Assembly: GCF_021025955.1 (NCBI RefSeq)
Contig: NZ_JAJNCL010000001.1
Span: forward strand, 1-64,000
DNA: 64,000 nt
Source of the DNA: Rhodococcus qingshengii
Lineage (GTDB): Bacteria > Actinomycetota > Actinomycetes > Mycobacteriales > Mycobacteriaceae
Reading direction: 5' to 3'
A program made the position numbers and the translations under genes. Positions 43,165 through 52,305 of this stretch are shown here, in pieces. The stretch's first letter is position 1, and each line of letters begins with the position of its first letter. Under the pieces are notes generated by a model. The model made no database searches, was not told the origin of the DNA, and saw only the letters and a list, made by a program, of their open reading frames with translations.

Positions 43165-43435
43165 AGACGCGGAGTTCAGTGCTGGATATGAACTTCACCC
43201 CAAAATCATGTTCTACCCAAGACCGTTGGTGATTGCACTCAGAGATGAGTGTGGTTGAAAGTCCGGGAATGCCCGGCGGCCCACGTAGGTGAACGAGGTA
43301 GGGGGATAGCTTGATGTAGTGGTTCTACAGTTTGCCTGGTTATGCACTGCTTTGCGTTGCATGGTTACGCTGATTCGTAAGCCTCTTCTTCATGTTTCCT
43401 CTGTACGCCCCGTGCGCTTGCGCCGGGGCGTTTTG
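43165..43435 (+). ncRNA. Probable L10 leader (autoregulatory mRNA leader of rplJ)
   Basis: The 436-base gap before rplJ has no gene. It contains a CCGGG-AATG-CCCGG hairpin (43263-43276) flanked by AGATGAGTG and a purine-rich AGGTGAACGAGGTAGGGGG stretch, and ends in an attenuator-like hairpin. This position and layout match L10-L12-binding leaders that repress rplJL; identification rests on position and structure, not a covariance search. Confidence 0.6.
43405..43434 (+). terminator. Attenuator-like hairpin upstream of rplJ
   Basis: ACGCCCCG (43405-43412) pairs with CGGGGCGT (43424-43431), with TTTT at 43431-43434. It lies inside the leader, 92 bases before the rplJ start, so read-through must be allowed for expression. 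Confidence 0.75.
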
Positions 43436-43525
43436 CATGTCGCGGACTGTGTCTTCTCGGGTTCACCCCGATGAGGTGCAGCGGTTCCTGAGTGGGACAA
43501 CGACTGTCACGAGAGGAGGCGAAGT

Positions 43526-44110
43526 ATGGCAAAGCCTGAGAAGGTTTCCGCAGTTGCGGAAATCACCGAGCAGTTCAAGGGTTCGACCGCCGCTGTGGTC
43601 ACGGAATACCGTGGCCTTTCGGTTGGCAACATCACGACACTGCGACGCGCTCTCGGAGAAGGTGCCACCTACTCCGTCGCCAAGAACACCCTGGTCAAGC
43701 GTGCCGCCGCAGAGGCTGGCATCGAGGGCCTTGATGACCTGTTCGTTGGTCCGACCGCCATTGCATTCATCAAGGGCGAACCGGTCGACGCTGCGAAGGC
43801 TCTGAAGAACTTCGCTAAGGACAACAAGGCGCTCATCATCAAGGGCGGCTACATGGACGGCGCTGCGCTGTCCGTGGAAGAGGTCAACAAGATCGCGGAT
43901 CTCGAATCCCGCGAAATCCTGTTGGCAAAGCTTGCCGGCGCGATGAAGGGCAACTTGGCAAAGGCCGCAGGCCTGTTCAATGCTCCCGCTTCGCAGATGG
44001 CCCGTCTGGCCGCTGCCCTGCAGGAGAAGAAGGCTGCAGAAGGCGGAGCCGCAGAGGCCCCCGCAGAGGCTGCCACCGAGGCTCCGGCCGAGGCCGAAGC
44101 CGAAAGCTGA
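43526..44110 (+). CDS. rplJ: 50S ribosomal protein L10
   Basis: Base of the L7/L12 stalk. 194 residues; [51 protein letters not shown] is the rRNA-binding domain, and [14 protein letters not shown] near residue 165 is the helix carrying L12 dimers. An Ala/Glu-rich tail ([16 protein letters not shown]) extends it beyond the ~170 residues of E. coli. Ribosome-binding site GAGAGGAGG. Confidence 0.98.
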   Translation: MAKPEKVSAVAEITEQFKGSTAAVVTEYRGLSVGNITTLRRALGEGATYSVAKNTLVKRAAAEAGIEGLDDLFVGPTAIAFIKGEPVDAAKALKNFAKDNKALIIKGGYMDGAALSVEEVNKIADLESREILLAKLAGAMKGNLAKAAGLFNAPASQMARLAAALQEKKAAEGGAAEAPAEAATEAPAEAEAES

Positions 44111-44188
44111 TCCGCACCCGCGCATCACTGCTATAACCCCGCCCGGTCGCGGATCAGCGACATGGGACTTACAGGAAGGACCGCCACA

Positions 44189-44575
44189 ATGGCGAAGCTC
44201 AGCACCGAAGAGTTGTTGGACCAGTTCAAGGAGCTCACCCTCCTCGAGCTCTCGGAGTTCGTTAAGGCATTCGAGGAGACCTTCGAGGTCACCGCTGCTG
44301 CTCCCGTCGCCGTCGCCGCTGCAGGCGCACCGGCTGCCGGCGCAGAAGCTGCTGAAGAGCAGGACGAGTTCGACGTCGTCCTCGAGTCGGCTGGCGACAA
44401 GAAGATTCAGGTCATCAAGGTCGTCCGTGAGGTCGTTTCCGGCCTCGGCCTGAAGGAAGCCAAGGACCTCGTCGAGAGCGCTCCGAAGGCGATCCTCGAG
44501 AAGGTTGCCAAGGACGCCGCAGAGGCTGCCAAGGAAAAGCTCGAAGCTGCCGGCGCAAAGATCGTCATCAAGTAA
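44189..44575 (+). CDS. rplL: 50S ribosomal protein L7/L12
   Basis: Stalk protein recruiting translation factors. 128 residues: N-terminal dimerisation domain ([26 protein letters not shown]), Ala-rich hinge, and C-terminal domain with EKKI-like [36 protein letters not shown] 44189 with GGAAGGACC upstream is preferred over an in-frame ATG at 44162. Confidence 0.98.
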   Translation: MAKLSTEELLDQFKELTLLELSEFVKAFEETFEVTAAAPVAVAAAGAPAAGAEAAEEQDEFDVVLESAGDKKIQVIKVVREVVSGLGLKEAKDLVESAPKAILEKVAKDAAEAAKEKLEAAGAKIVIK

Positions 44576-44610
44576 GACGGTTTTCCCGCTGCTCTTCGCG
44601 AGTAGTAACG

Positions 44611-44650
44611 AAGAGGGCCACTCCCCACGGGGAGTGGCCCTCTTTTTTTG
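44611..44650 (+). terminator. Rho-independent terminator after rplL
   Basis: 15- to 16-bp GC-rich stem (44611-44626 with 44629-44644) followed by a run of seven T. Separates rplJL from the mce operon. Confidence 0.95.
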
Positions 44651-44834
44651 AACTTTTTTCGCGGGTGATATGTCGGAATCCGTGCAGGTGGGAGGGGTGT
44701 CCGAACTGGGCTGTGACCTGAATTATGCTTCTTCCCTACTCGTTAGTAGTATTCGCAGTCACGGGTACCACTCCCATGCGATAGAGTGACCCAACCCACA
44801 CGGGTGCATGCATGCAACGGACGTCGCGGAGGTA

Positions 44835-45956
44835 ATGGTGGGAGTCGAGGTAGCGGTACAAGGACTGACAAAGTCTTTCGGGTCGCAGAGGATTTGGCAG
44901 GACGTGTCGTTGACACTTCCCGCGGGTGAGGTCAGCGCACTGCTCGGGCCTTCGGGTACCGGTAAGTCGGTGTTCCTGAAGTCCCTGATCGGACTGCTCC
45001 GCCCTGAACAAGGCTCCATCGTCATCGACGGCACGGACATCCTGCAGTGCTCCTCCAAGGAGCTCTACGAGATCCGCAAACTGTTCGGCGTTCTGTTCCA
45101 GGACGGCGCTCTGTTCGGCTCGATGAACTTGTACGACAACATCGCCTTCCCGCTTCGTGAGCACACCAAGAAGTCGGAATCCGATATCCGCAAGATCGTG
45201 ATGGAGAAGTTGGACCTCACCGGTCTGGTCGGCGCCGAGGACAAGCTTCCCGGTGAGATCTCCGGCGGTATGCGCAAGCGTGCCGGTCTGGCGCGTGCAC
45301 TCGTCCTCGATCCCGAGATCATCCTCGTCGACGAGCCTGACTCCGGTCTGGACCCGGTGCGCACGACCTACATCAGCCAGACGCTGATCGACATCAACGC
45401 GCAGTCCGACGCGACGATTCTGATCGTCTCGCACAACATCAACCTCGCGCGCACGGTGCCGGACAACATCGGCATGCTCTTCCGTCGTCAGTTGGTGATG
45501 TTCGGCCCTCGCGAGGTGCTGCTCACCTCGGACGAACCTGTCGTCAAGCAGTTCCTCAACGGAACGATGATCGGTCCGATCGGTATGTCGGAAGAGAAGG
45601 ACGAGGCCCAGATGGCGCACGAGCAGGCGCTCGTCGACGCCGGTCACCATGCTGGTGGTGTCGACGACGTCGAGGGCATCGTGCCGCAGATGAAGGCCAC
45701 CCCCGGAAACCCGGAGCGTCAGGCCGTTCGTCGTCGCCAGGAGCGCGTCCGCCAGATCATGCACACCCTCCCAGCTAACGCTCAGGCGGCAATTCAGGAC
45801 AGCCTGGACGAGGTTGACGGAACTGGGCAGTACGATCCCCAGTACGCCGAAGCGAGCGGCTATCAGGGGGAGTGGAACGACAACTCGCAAGACACGCAGG
45901 TCATTCCTGCATACGAGGGCGATCCCTACGGAAACACGACACACAGGCAAGGGTAG
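44835..45956 (+). CDS. mkl: Mce ATPase MceG (Mkl)
   Basis: ABC ATPase that powers Mce lipid importers. 373 residues: Walker A GPSGTGKS, Q-loop FQDGALFGSMNL, signature ISGGMRKRAGLARAL, Walker B IILVDEPDSGLDP, and the long MceG-specific C-terminal tail (MIGPIGMSEEKDEAQMAHEQALVDAGHHAGGVDD...). ATG 44835 matches the homologous MGV start of M. tuberculosis Rv0655; GGAGGT sits only one base before it, and GTG 44838 is an alternative. In M. tuberculosis this ATPase is separate from the mce operons, whereas here it is the first gene of one. Confidence 0.95.
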   Translation: MVGVEVAVQGLTKSFGSQRIWQDVSLTLPAGEVSALLGPSGTGKSVFLKSLIGLLRPEQGSIVIDGTDILQCSSKELYEIRKLFGVLFQDGALFGSMNLYDNIAFPLREHTKKSESDIRKIVMEKLDLTGLVGAEDKLPGEISGGMRKRAGLARALVLDPEIILVDEPDSGLDPVRTTYISQTLIDINAQSDATILIVSHNINLARTVPDNIGMLFRRQLVMFGPREVLLTSDEPVVKQFLNGTMIGPIGMSEEKDEAQMAHEQALVDAGHHAGGVDDVEGIVPQMKATPGNPERQAVRRRQERVRQIMHTLPANAQAAIQDSLDEVDGTGQYDPQYAEASGYQGEWNDNSQDTQVIPAYEGDPYGNTTHRQG

Positions 45957-45965
45957 GCATATCGG

Positions 45966-46760
45966 ATGGGGGTTACCCGCAACTCGGTTCTGAGTCCGGT
46001 CAACGGAGCATTAACTCAGGCCGGAAACATCGTCGAACTGTTCGTCGACGTCGTCAGGAATACGTTCCGGCGTCCATTTCAGTTCCGTGAGTTCATCGAG
46101 CAGGCCTGGTTCATCGCCAGCGTGACGATTTTGCCGACGGCATTGGTAGCCATCCCTTTCGGCGCCGTCGTCTCATTGCAGACCGGTTCGCTGATCAAGC
46201 AGTTGGGTGCAGAATCGTTCACCGGCGCTGCCAGCGTCCTGGCGGTGATCCAGCAGGGTAGCCCTCTGGTGACAGCATTGTTGGTCGCCGGTGCGGCCGG
46301 ATCGGCCGTGACGGCCGATCTCGGTTCACGAACCATTCGCGAAGAGATCGACGCGATGGAAGTCCTCGGAATCAATCCGATTCAGCGCCTGGTGGTTCCG
46401 CGTGTACTTGCGATGGTGCTGATCGCTGTGCTGCTCAACGGACTGGTGTCCGTCGTCGGTATCGCGGGTGGTTACTTCTTCAACGTGATTCTGCAGGGCG
46501 GTAACCCCGGTGCCTACATCTCGTCGTTCTCAGCTTTTGCGCAGCTACCGGACATCTGGAGCGGTGAGATCAAAGCCGCGGTGTTCGGTGTCATCGCAGG
46601 TGTGATCTCCGCGTACAAGGGACTTCACCCGTCCGGTGGCCCCAAGGGCGTCGGTGAGGCGGTGAACCAGGCCGTCGTCATCACGTTCCTGCTGTTGTTC
46701 TTCGCCAATCTGATTCTGACGATGGTGTACCTCCAGATCGTGCCGGCGAAGGGATCTTGA
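45966..46760 (+). CDS. YrbE/MlaE-family Mce permease, first copy
   Basis: A 264-residue MlaE-type permease: membrane helices with the family core FGAVVSLQTGSLIKQLGAESFTGAASVLAVIQQGSPLVTALLVAGAAGSAVTADLGSRTIREEIDAMEVLGINPIQRLVVPRVLA, including the ATPase-coupling EExDAxxVxG helix. Follows mkl by nine bases. Pairs with the second YrbE as the channel through which Mce-delivered lipids cross the membrane. Confidence 0.95.
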   Translation: MGVTRNSVLSPVNGALTQAGNIVELFVDVVRNTFRRPFQFREFIEQAWFIASVTILPTALVAIPFGAVVSLQTGSLIKQLGAESFTGAASVLAVIQQGSPLVTALLVAGAAGSAVTADLGSRTIREEIDAMEVLGINPIQRLVVPRVLAMVLIAVLLNGLVSVVGIAGGYFFNVILQGGNPGAYISSFSAFAQLPDIWSGEIKAAVFGVIAGVISAYKGLHPSGGPKGVGEAVNQAVVITFLLLFFANLILTMVYLQIVPAKGS

Positions 46761-46765
46761 CCTAA

Positions 46766-47626
46766 ATGACCATCGCACGAGGCCGCGGCGATCAGTTCCT
46801 GCTGAAGAGCCGCAAAGTTGCCAAGATTCCATTGAACGCGTTGGACCGCGCGGGCGAGCAGATGTCGTTCTACGCGCGCGCAATCGCGTGGACACCGCGC
46901 ACCCTGCACCGGTACCGGAAGGAGACGCTTCGGCTGCTCGCCGAAGTGACGTTCGGTAGCGGTGCGCTCGCAGTCATCGGCGGAACGATCGGCGTGATCG
47001 CGATGATGTCGGGATTCACCGGTGTCGTCGTCGGTTTGCAGGGCTTCGCCGCCCTCGAGCAGTTGGGTAGCTCGGTTCTGACCGGCTTCCTCTCCGCTTA
47101 CGTCAACACCCGTGAGATCGCTCCGATCGTTGCGGCTCTTGCGCTCTCGGCCACGGTGGGTTGTGGTTTCACAGCTCAGCTCGGCGCCATGCGAATCTCG
47201 GAGGAGATCGACGCACTCGAGGTCATGGCGGTGCCGTCGGTGCCGTTCCTGGTCACGACCCGCATGATCGCCGGCTTCGTCGCCGTCATCCCGCTGTACA
47301 TCGTGGGTCTGCTTGCGGCGTATCTCGCCTCGAGAGTGATCAGTACGGTGTTCAACGGGCAGTCGACGGGCTCGTACGACCACTACTTCAACCTGTTCCT
47401 GCCACCGCAGGACGTGCTGTATTCGTTTGCAAAAGTCCTGGTCTTCGCCTTCGTGCTGATCCTGATCCACTGCTACTACGGTTTCCACGCCTCGGGTGGT
47501 CCCGCAGGCGTGGGCGTGGCCGTCGGCCGCGCTGTTCGTGCCGCAATTGTGACGATCGCCGTTCTCGACTTCTTCCTCAGCCTCGCAATCTGGGGCACCA
47601 CGACGACAGTGAGGGTGGCCGGATGA
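46766..47626 (+). CDS. YrbE/MlaE-family Mce permease, second copy
   Basis: A 286-residue paralogue of the preceding permease: GVVVGLQGFAALEQLGSSVLTGFLSAYVNTREIAPIVAALALSATVGCGFTAQLGAMRISEEIDALEVMAVPSVPFLVTTRMIAGF. The basic N-terminal ~50 residues are cytoplasmic. Five bases after the first permease; its stop overlaps the mceA start in ATGA. Confidence 0.95.
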   Translation: MTIARGRGDQFLLKSRKVAKIPLNALDRAGEQMSFYARAIAWTPRTLHRYRKETLRLLAEVTFGSGALAVIGGTIGVIAMMSGFTGVVVGLQGFAALEQLGSSVLTGFLSAYVNTREIAPIVAALALSATVGCGFTAQLGAMRISEEIDALEVMAVPSVPFLVTTRMIAGFVAVIPLYIVGLLAAYLASRVISTVFNGQSTGSYDHYFNLFLPPQDVLYSFAKVLVFAFVLILIHCYYGFHASGGPAGVGVAVGRAVRAAIVTIAVLDFFLSLAIWGTTTTVRVAG

Positions 47627-48984
47627 TCGAGGCTCCGTCAGTCCTGCGCCGCCGTGTGCTCGGACTCGTGTTCTTCGTGGTGTTGGCCTTGTTCCTGGCC
47701 TTCACCATCGGAACTTTCAACAAGACGTTCAAGGACGTAGTGAAGATCGACCTCGTGACCGACACCGTCGGAAATGCTTTGCCGCCCAACGCGGACGTCA
47801 AGGTCCGTGGGCTGCTGGTGGGCGAGGTGCGATCCGCGTCGACAAAAGACGGCCAGGTCACGTCGGTCCTCGCGATCGAACCGGACAAGGCTGATCTGAT
47901 TCCGTCCAACGTCACGGCTCGTCTGCTTCCGAAGACGCTTTTCGGTGAGCGATACGTCTCCCTGATCATCCCGGAGGGAACCACCGCGACCCCGATTTCC
48001 GCAGGAACGGTGATCCACCAGGACAAGAGCGGCAACGCTGTCGAGGTCGGCGACGTTCTGGACGGGCTGCTCCCACTCCTGCAGGCCATTCCGCCGCAGG
48101 ATTTGGCGAACACTCTCGGGTCTCTCGCTCAGGGCCTGACGGGACGCGGTGCCGAGCTCGGTTTGACAGTCGATCGTCTCGAAGAGATCTTCCGCGGCGT
48201 CAACACCGAACTACCTGCCGTGCAAGAGGATCTGCGGAAGTTCGCCGACTTCTCCCAGACGTACTCGGACGCTGCGCCCGATCTGGTCAACGCTCTGGAC
48301 AATCTGCGGACAACGGGTAACACGGTGGTGCAGAAGCAGGATCAGTTGCGGACACTGCTGGCGTCGCTCACCGCGACCTCGTCGAACACAGCAGCATTCC
48401 TCGAGACGAACTCGTCCTCGATCATCACGCTCGCTGCGGATTCGACCGAAGCGCTCCAGCTGTTGGCGCAATACTCGCCGACCTTCGGGTGCACGTTCAA
48501 GGGCTTCTCGGACACTGCTCCGGAAGCGGCCAAGATTCTGTCCACCGACGCGCCCAATCCCGGTGTGCGTGCGAGTATTCAGATCGTGAACCCCAAGGGC
48601 CGCTACCTGCCCAACCAGGACGAGCCCCGGCTCGTCGACAACCGCGGCCCGGTTTGCTACGACAACGTCACCGAGCCCGGTCGCCCGTTCCCGCAGTACC
48701 CCGGTGGGTCGTACGGTGACGGTTCCTACCAGGTGCCGTCCCGCAACCCAGGACCCGCGACCATGGAATTCCTGCCCGCACCCGAGGGCTCCGGACCGCA
48801 GCTCTTCTCGACCAACAACAGTGGTCCTGCACAGCAGGCCGGCTACGCGGGCTCGCGACTCGAAGAGGATACGTTGAAGGTGATCTACGGACAGGCCAAC
48901 GGTGTTGCGCCGGACGACGTTCCGGCGTGGACCACAATGGTCAGTGCTCCGGCATTCGCCGGTGCGGAGGTGAGCGTCCAATGA
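47623..48984 (+). CDS. mceA: Mce-family protein MceA
   Basis: A 453-residue secreted or anchored Mce subunit. N-terminal signal anchor (about 10-32), MCE/MlaD beta-barrel domain (about 38-120: VTDTVGNALPPNADVKVRGLLVGEVRSA, PKTLFGERYVSLIIPEG), then a long helical region (LDGLLPLLQAIPPQDLANTLGSLAQGLTGRG) and a Pro/Gly-rich C-terminus. ATG 47623 is used because it overlaps the permease stop. The six MceA-F subunits are thought to build a hetero-hexameric lipid channel. Confidence 0.94.
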   Translation: MIEAPSVLRRRVLGLVFFVVLALFLAFTIGTFNKTFKDVVKIDLVTDTVGNALPPNADVKVRGLLVGEVRSASTKDGQVTSVLAIEPDKADLIPSNVTARLLPKTLFGERYVSLIIPEGTTATPISAGTVIHQDKSGNAVEVGDVLDGLLPLLQAIPPQDLANTLGSLAQGLTGRGAELGLTVDRLEEIFRGVNTELPAVQEDLRKFADFSQTYSDAAPDLVNALDNLRTTGNTVVQKQDQLRTLLASLTATSSNTAAFLETNSSSIITLAADSTEALQLLAQYSPTFGCTFKGFSDTAPEAAKILSTDAPNPGVRASIQIVNPKGRYLPNQDEPRLVDNRGPVCYDNVTEPGRPFPQYPGGSYGDGSYQVPSRNPGPATMEFLPAPEGSGPQLFSTNNSGPAQQAGYAGSRLEEDTLKVIYGQANGVAPDDVPAWTTMVSAPAFAGAEVSVQ

Positions 48985-50060
48985 GAGGACTCGCAGCTCC
49001 GCTGACAAAGCTCATCATCTTCGTGGTGGTCACCGTCCTGGCGACGGGATTGCTGGCGGCCAGTATCGCCAACCTCGGCGGTGGCGGAGGCACCAAGTTC
49101 AACGCAGTATTCTCCGACGTCACTTCGCTGAACGAGGGCGACGAGGTACGCATTGCCGGTGTTCGTGTCGGGCAGGTCGAGAAGATCGCCATCGTCAACG
49201 ACAATCAGGCCGAGGTGCAGTTCTCGGTATCCGACCGTGATTGGTTGCCGGCGAGTTCCATCGCCACGATCCGGTTCCGCAACCTGGTGGGGCAGCGGTA
49301 CATCTCCCTCTCACAAGGCGAAGGTAGCCAGGGCAAGAAGATCACCGGCGGCGACACCCTGCCGCTGGCGCAGACGCGCCCGGCGGTCAACCTCACGACG
49401 CTCTTCAACGGGTTCAAGCCGCTGTTCACCACACTGAGCGCGGACGACGTCAACAAGTTGTCGTACCAGATCATCCAGGTTTTCCAGGGTGAGTCGGGCA
49501 CCATCAGTGAGCTCGTACGCAACACCGCGAGCCTGACCAACACCGTTGCCGACAAGGACGCTGTCATCGGCGCGGTGATCAAGAACCTCAACGACGTTCT
49601 CGACACCGTCAACGCGAACGACAAGAACCTCGATTCGCTGATCGTCAACACCCAGCAACTGGTCACCGGGTTGGCCAACGAGCGTGGTGTGGTCGGTTCG
49701 GCCGTGACCTCACTCGCCGGCCTGACCGACGCGACGGCAGACCTGCTCGAGCCGACGCGGCCGTCGATCCAGGGCTCGATCACGGCACTCAACACGTTGG
49801 CGACCACACTCAACCGTCGTAGTGACGACGTGAATGCGGTGCTCGAGACCTTGCCGGTCAAGCTCGACAAGCTCTCCCGCGTCGCGAGTTACGGTTCCTG
49901 GTTCCAGTTCTATCTGTGTGGAATCGACATCGTCGCCGGTCCCGGACAGTCTGCGTCGCTGAATCTGCCCACCGGCCTGCCGACGGTCAACCAGCCGATC
50001 TACACCAACGCGGCCACGCGATGCACTCAAGACGGTATGAGGGAGTTGCAAGGTCGATGA
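48981..50060 (+). CDS. mceB: Mce-family protein MceB
   Basis: A 359-residue Mce subunit: N-terminal anchor (KLIIFVVVTVLATGLLAASIANL), MCE domain (FSDVTSLNEGDEVRIAGVRVGQVEKIAI, RNLVGQRYISLSQGEG), helical tube region with repeated LVTGLANERG-type heptads, and a Cys-containing end (YGSWFQFYLCGIDIVAGP) seen in MceB/C proteins. Start overlaps the mceA stop (ATGA). Confidence 0.94.
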   Translation: MRGLAAPLTKLIIFVVVTVLATGLLAASIANLGGGGGTKFNAVFSDVTSLNEGDEVRIAGVRVGQVEKIAIVNDNQAEVQFSVSDRDWLPASSIATIRFRNLVGQRYISLSQGEGSQGKKITGGDTLPLAQTRPAVNLTTLFNGFKPLFTTLSADDVNKLSYQIIQVFQGESGTISELVRNTASLTNTVADKDAVIGAVIKNLNDVLDTVNANDKNLDSLIVNTQQLVTGLANERGVVGSAVTSLAGLTDATADLLEPTRPSIQGSITALNTLATTLNRRSDDVNAVLETLPVKLDKLSRVASYGSWFQFYLCGIDIVAGPGQSASLNLPTGLPTVNQPIYTNAATRCTQDGMRELQGR

Positions 50061-51052
50061 GTAAACGTCGCAGTCCGGCAATGGCCGGAGCCATCGGTAT
50101 TTTCGTGGTGCTGTTAGCCACTTTGTCAGCGTTCTTCCTCGATTCGCTTCCGTTCGTGGGGGCAGGTTCGTCCTACTCCGCCGAGTTCTCCGAAGCCGCC
50201 GGGCTCAAGCCCGGTAACGAGGTTCGTATCGCCGGTGTGAAGGTCGGCAAGGTCACCTCCGTTGATCTCGACGGAGATCGGGTTCTCGTCGACTTCAAGG
50301 TCAGTGACGCGTGGGTCGGCGATCAAACCTCGGCGTCCATCCAGATCAAGACGATTCTGGGGCAGAAGTACCTCGCACTCGATCCGCGCGGAACCGACAA
50401 CCTCGATCCCAAGGACCGGATTCCGCTCGAGCGCACCACGTCTCCGTATGACGTTGTTCAGGCTTTCTCGGCAGCGGCGGACACAGTCGGCGACATCGAC
50501 ACCGACCAGTTGGCGAAGAGCATGGAGACGTTGTCCCAAGCCTTCTCCGAGACACCCGGCGACGTGCGAGCCTCGCTCGACGGAGTCAGCCGGTTGTCCC
50601 AGACGATCGCGAGCCGCGATCAGGACTTGCAAAAGCTCTTCGACGCGACCGGGAAGACATCACAGATCCTTGCTGATCGCAACAAGGAATTCACCCAGCT
50701 CATCCGCGACGGTGGACTTCTGGTGCAGGAGCTCAACAATCGCCAGCAGGCGATTTCGCAGCTGCTCACCGGAACTCAGCGCGTCTCTCAGCAGCTCACC
50801 GGTCTCGTTCGTGACAACGAGGCGGCCATTGGGCCGGCGCTGACGCAGCTCAACGGCGTCATCGACATCCTGAAGGCCAACAACGAGAACTTGGACAAGG
50901 CACTGAAGCTCTACGAACCCTTCATTCGCTTGTACGCCAACGTGGTCGGCAACGGCCGTTGGTTCGACCAGGTCGTCGTGAACCTCCTTCCGCCGGGTCT
51001 GCCGGATATTCCGGGCTACCGTGACCCTGTTCGTACGTTGGGAGGCAACTGA
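50057..51052 (+). CDS. mceC: Mce-family protein MceC
   Basis: A 331-residue Mce subunit: anchor (AGAIGIFVVLLATLSAFFLDSLPFVG), MCE domain (FSEAAGLKPGNEVRIAGVKVGKVTSVDL, KTILGQKYLALDPRG), long helical segment (LSQTIASRDQDLQKLFDATGKTSQILADRNKEFTQLI). Shorter C-terminus than MceA. Start overlaps the mceB stop (ATGA). Confidence 0.94.
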   Translation: MSKRRSPAMAGAIGIFVVLLATLSAFFLDSLPFVGAGSSYSAEFSEAAGLKPGNEVRIAGVKVGKVTSVDLDGDRVLVDFKVSDAWVGDQTSASIQIKTILGQKYLALDPRGTDNLDPKDRIPLERTTSPYDVVQAFSAAADTVGDIDTDQLAKSMETLSQAFSETPGDVRASLDGVSRLSQTIASRDQDLQKLFDATGKTSQILADRNKEFTQLIRDGGLLVQELNNRQQAISQLLTGTQRVSQQLTGLVRDNEAAIGPALTQLNGVIDILKANNENLDKALKLYEPFIRLYANVVGNGRWFDQVVVNLLPPGLPDIPGYRDPVRTLGGN

Positions 51053-52305
51053 TGGCTGATACTGCCGAAGCCGGAAGCGGCTCCAAGAAGCGCTCGATCG
51101 CGACCATCGCTGCTGTTCTCATCGGGTTACTCGTAATCGGTGGCGCGCTGTGGTGGGTGTTCACGCGCGCTGGAACGACCAAGATCACTGCCTACTTCGA
51201 CAAGTCGGTGGGTATCTACGACGGGTCCGACGTTCGTGTCCTCGGTGTCAAGGTCGGCACCGTCGAATCCGTCGAACCTCAGGGAGATCAGGTCAAGGTC
51301 GAGCTTCGTGTCGATCGTGGGATCGACATCCCCGCCGGCGCCAGTGCTGCTCAGATCACGCCGTCGGTGGTTGCCGACCGCTACATCCAGTTGACTCCGG
51401 TCTTCACCGGCGGTGACAAGATGGCCAGTGGCGCAGTCATTCCGATCGAGAAGACGGTGACGCCCGTCGAGGTCGACCAGTTGTACTCCAGCATCGACGA
51501 ACTCGCGTCGGCCCTCGGTCCCGAAGGCGCCAACAAGAACGGTGCGCTCTCCGATTTCGTCGAGACCGGCGCGGCCAACCTCGAGGGCAACGGTGAAGCG
51601 TTGGGAGACAGCATCACCAACCTCTCGGATGCCGCACGGACGCTGAATGATTCGCGTGACAACATCTCGCTCACCATCAAGAACCTCGATACGTTCGTCG
51701 GTGCGCTGGCTGCCAACGATCAGCAGGTGCGTCAGTTCAACACTCAGCTGTCGGATCTGACCGGATTCTTGGCGGGTGAGCGAGACGATCTCGGTGCCGC
51801 TCTGAATCAGCTGTCGATTGCTCTCGGCGACGTCGCGAAGTTCGTGGCCGACAACCGCGATCAGTTGGTCCAGACAACCGAGGGACTGGTCGAACCGACG
51901 CAGACATTGGCGAACAACAAGGAAGCGCTGGCCAACACGCTCACCATGCTTCCTCTGGCGATTTCCAACCTGGTCAACTCCTACGACGCCGAATCAGGAG
52001 TGCTGGCTTCACGTTTGGCGTTCCCGGATCTTCAGAACCCGGCCGGAGTGCTCTGCAAGTTGATGGACCTCGGCAAACTGTTGCCCGGTGATCCGCGGTT
52101 CGAGGCGTTGGGAAGGCAGATGCAGCCGGCAATCGACCAGTGCGCAAATGTCGCCGCGATGACCGACGCGGCCAATCAGGCCGCAGGCCTGAACCTTCCC
52201 TTCGGTATCCTCGCTGGTTCCGAACGGCAGATGCAGGTAGTTCCGGGCACTGTGCCCGGCGTCGTGTCACCGCGGCTGACCAGTGGAAACGGGGAGGGCG
52301 AGTGA
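51052..52305 (+). CDS. mceD: Mce-family protein MceD
   Basis: A 417-residue Mce subunit: anchor (IATIAAVLIGLLVIGGALWWVF), MCE domain (FDKSVGIYDGSDVRVLGVKVGTVESVEPQGDQVKVEL, VVADRYIQLTPV), helical region with LTGFLAGERDDLGAALNQLSIALG, and a C-terminal tail with Cys (CKLMDLGKLLPGDPRF). One-base overlap with mceC (TGATG). Confidence 0.94.
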   Translation: MADTAEAGSGSKKRSIATIAAVLIGLLVIGGALWWVFTRAGTTKITAYFDKSVGIYDGSDVRVLGVKVGTVESVEPQGDQVKVELRVDRGIDIPAGASAAQITPSVVADRYIQLTPVFTGGDKMASGAVIPIEKTVTPVEVDQLYSSIDELASALGPEGANKNGALSDFVETGAANLEGNGEALGDSITNLSDAARTLNDSRDNISLTIKNLDTFVGALAANDQQVRQFNTQLSDLTGFLAGERDDLGAALNQLSIALGDVAKFVADNRDQLVQTTEGLVEPTQTLANNKEALANTLTMLPLAISNLVNSYDAESGVLASRLAFPDLQNPAGVLCKLMDLGKLLPGDPRFEALGRQMQPAIDQCANVAAMTDAANQAAGLNLPFGILAGSERQMQVVPGTVPGVVSPRLTSGNGEGE

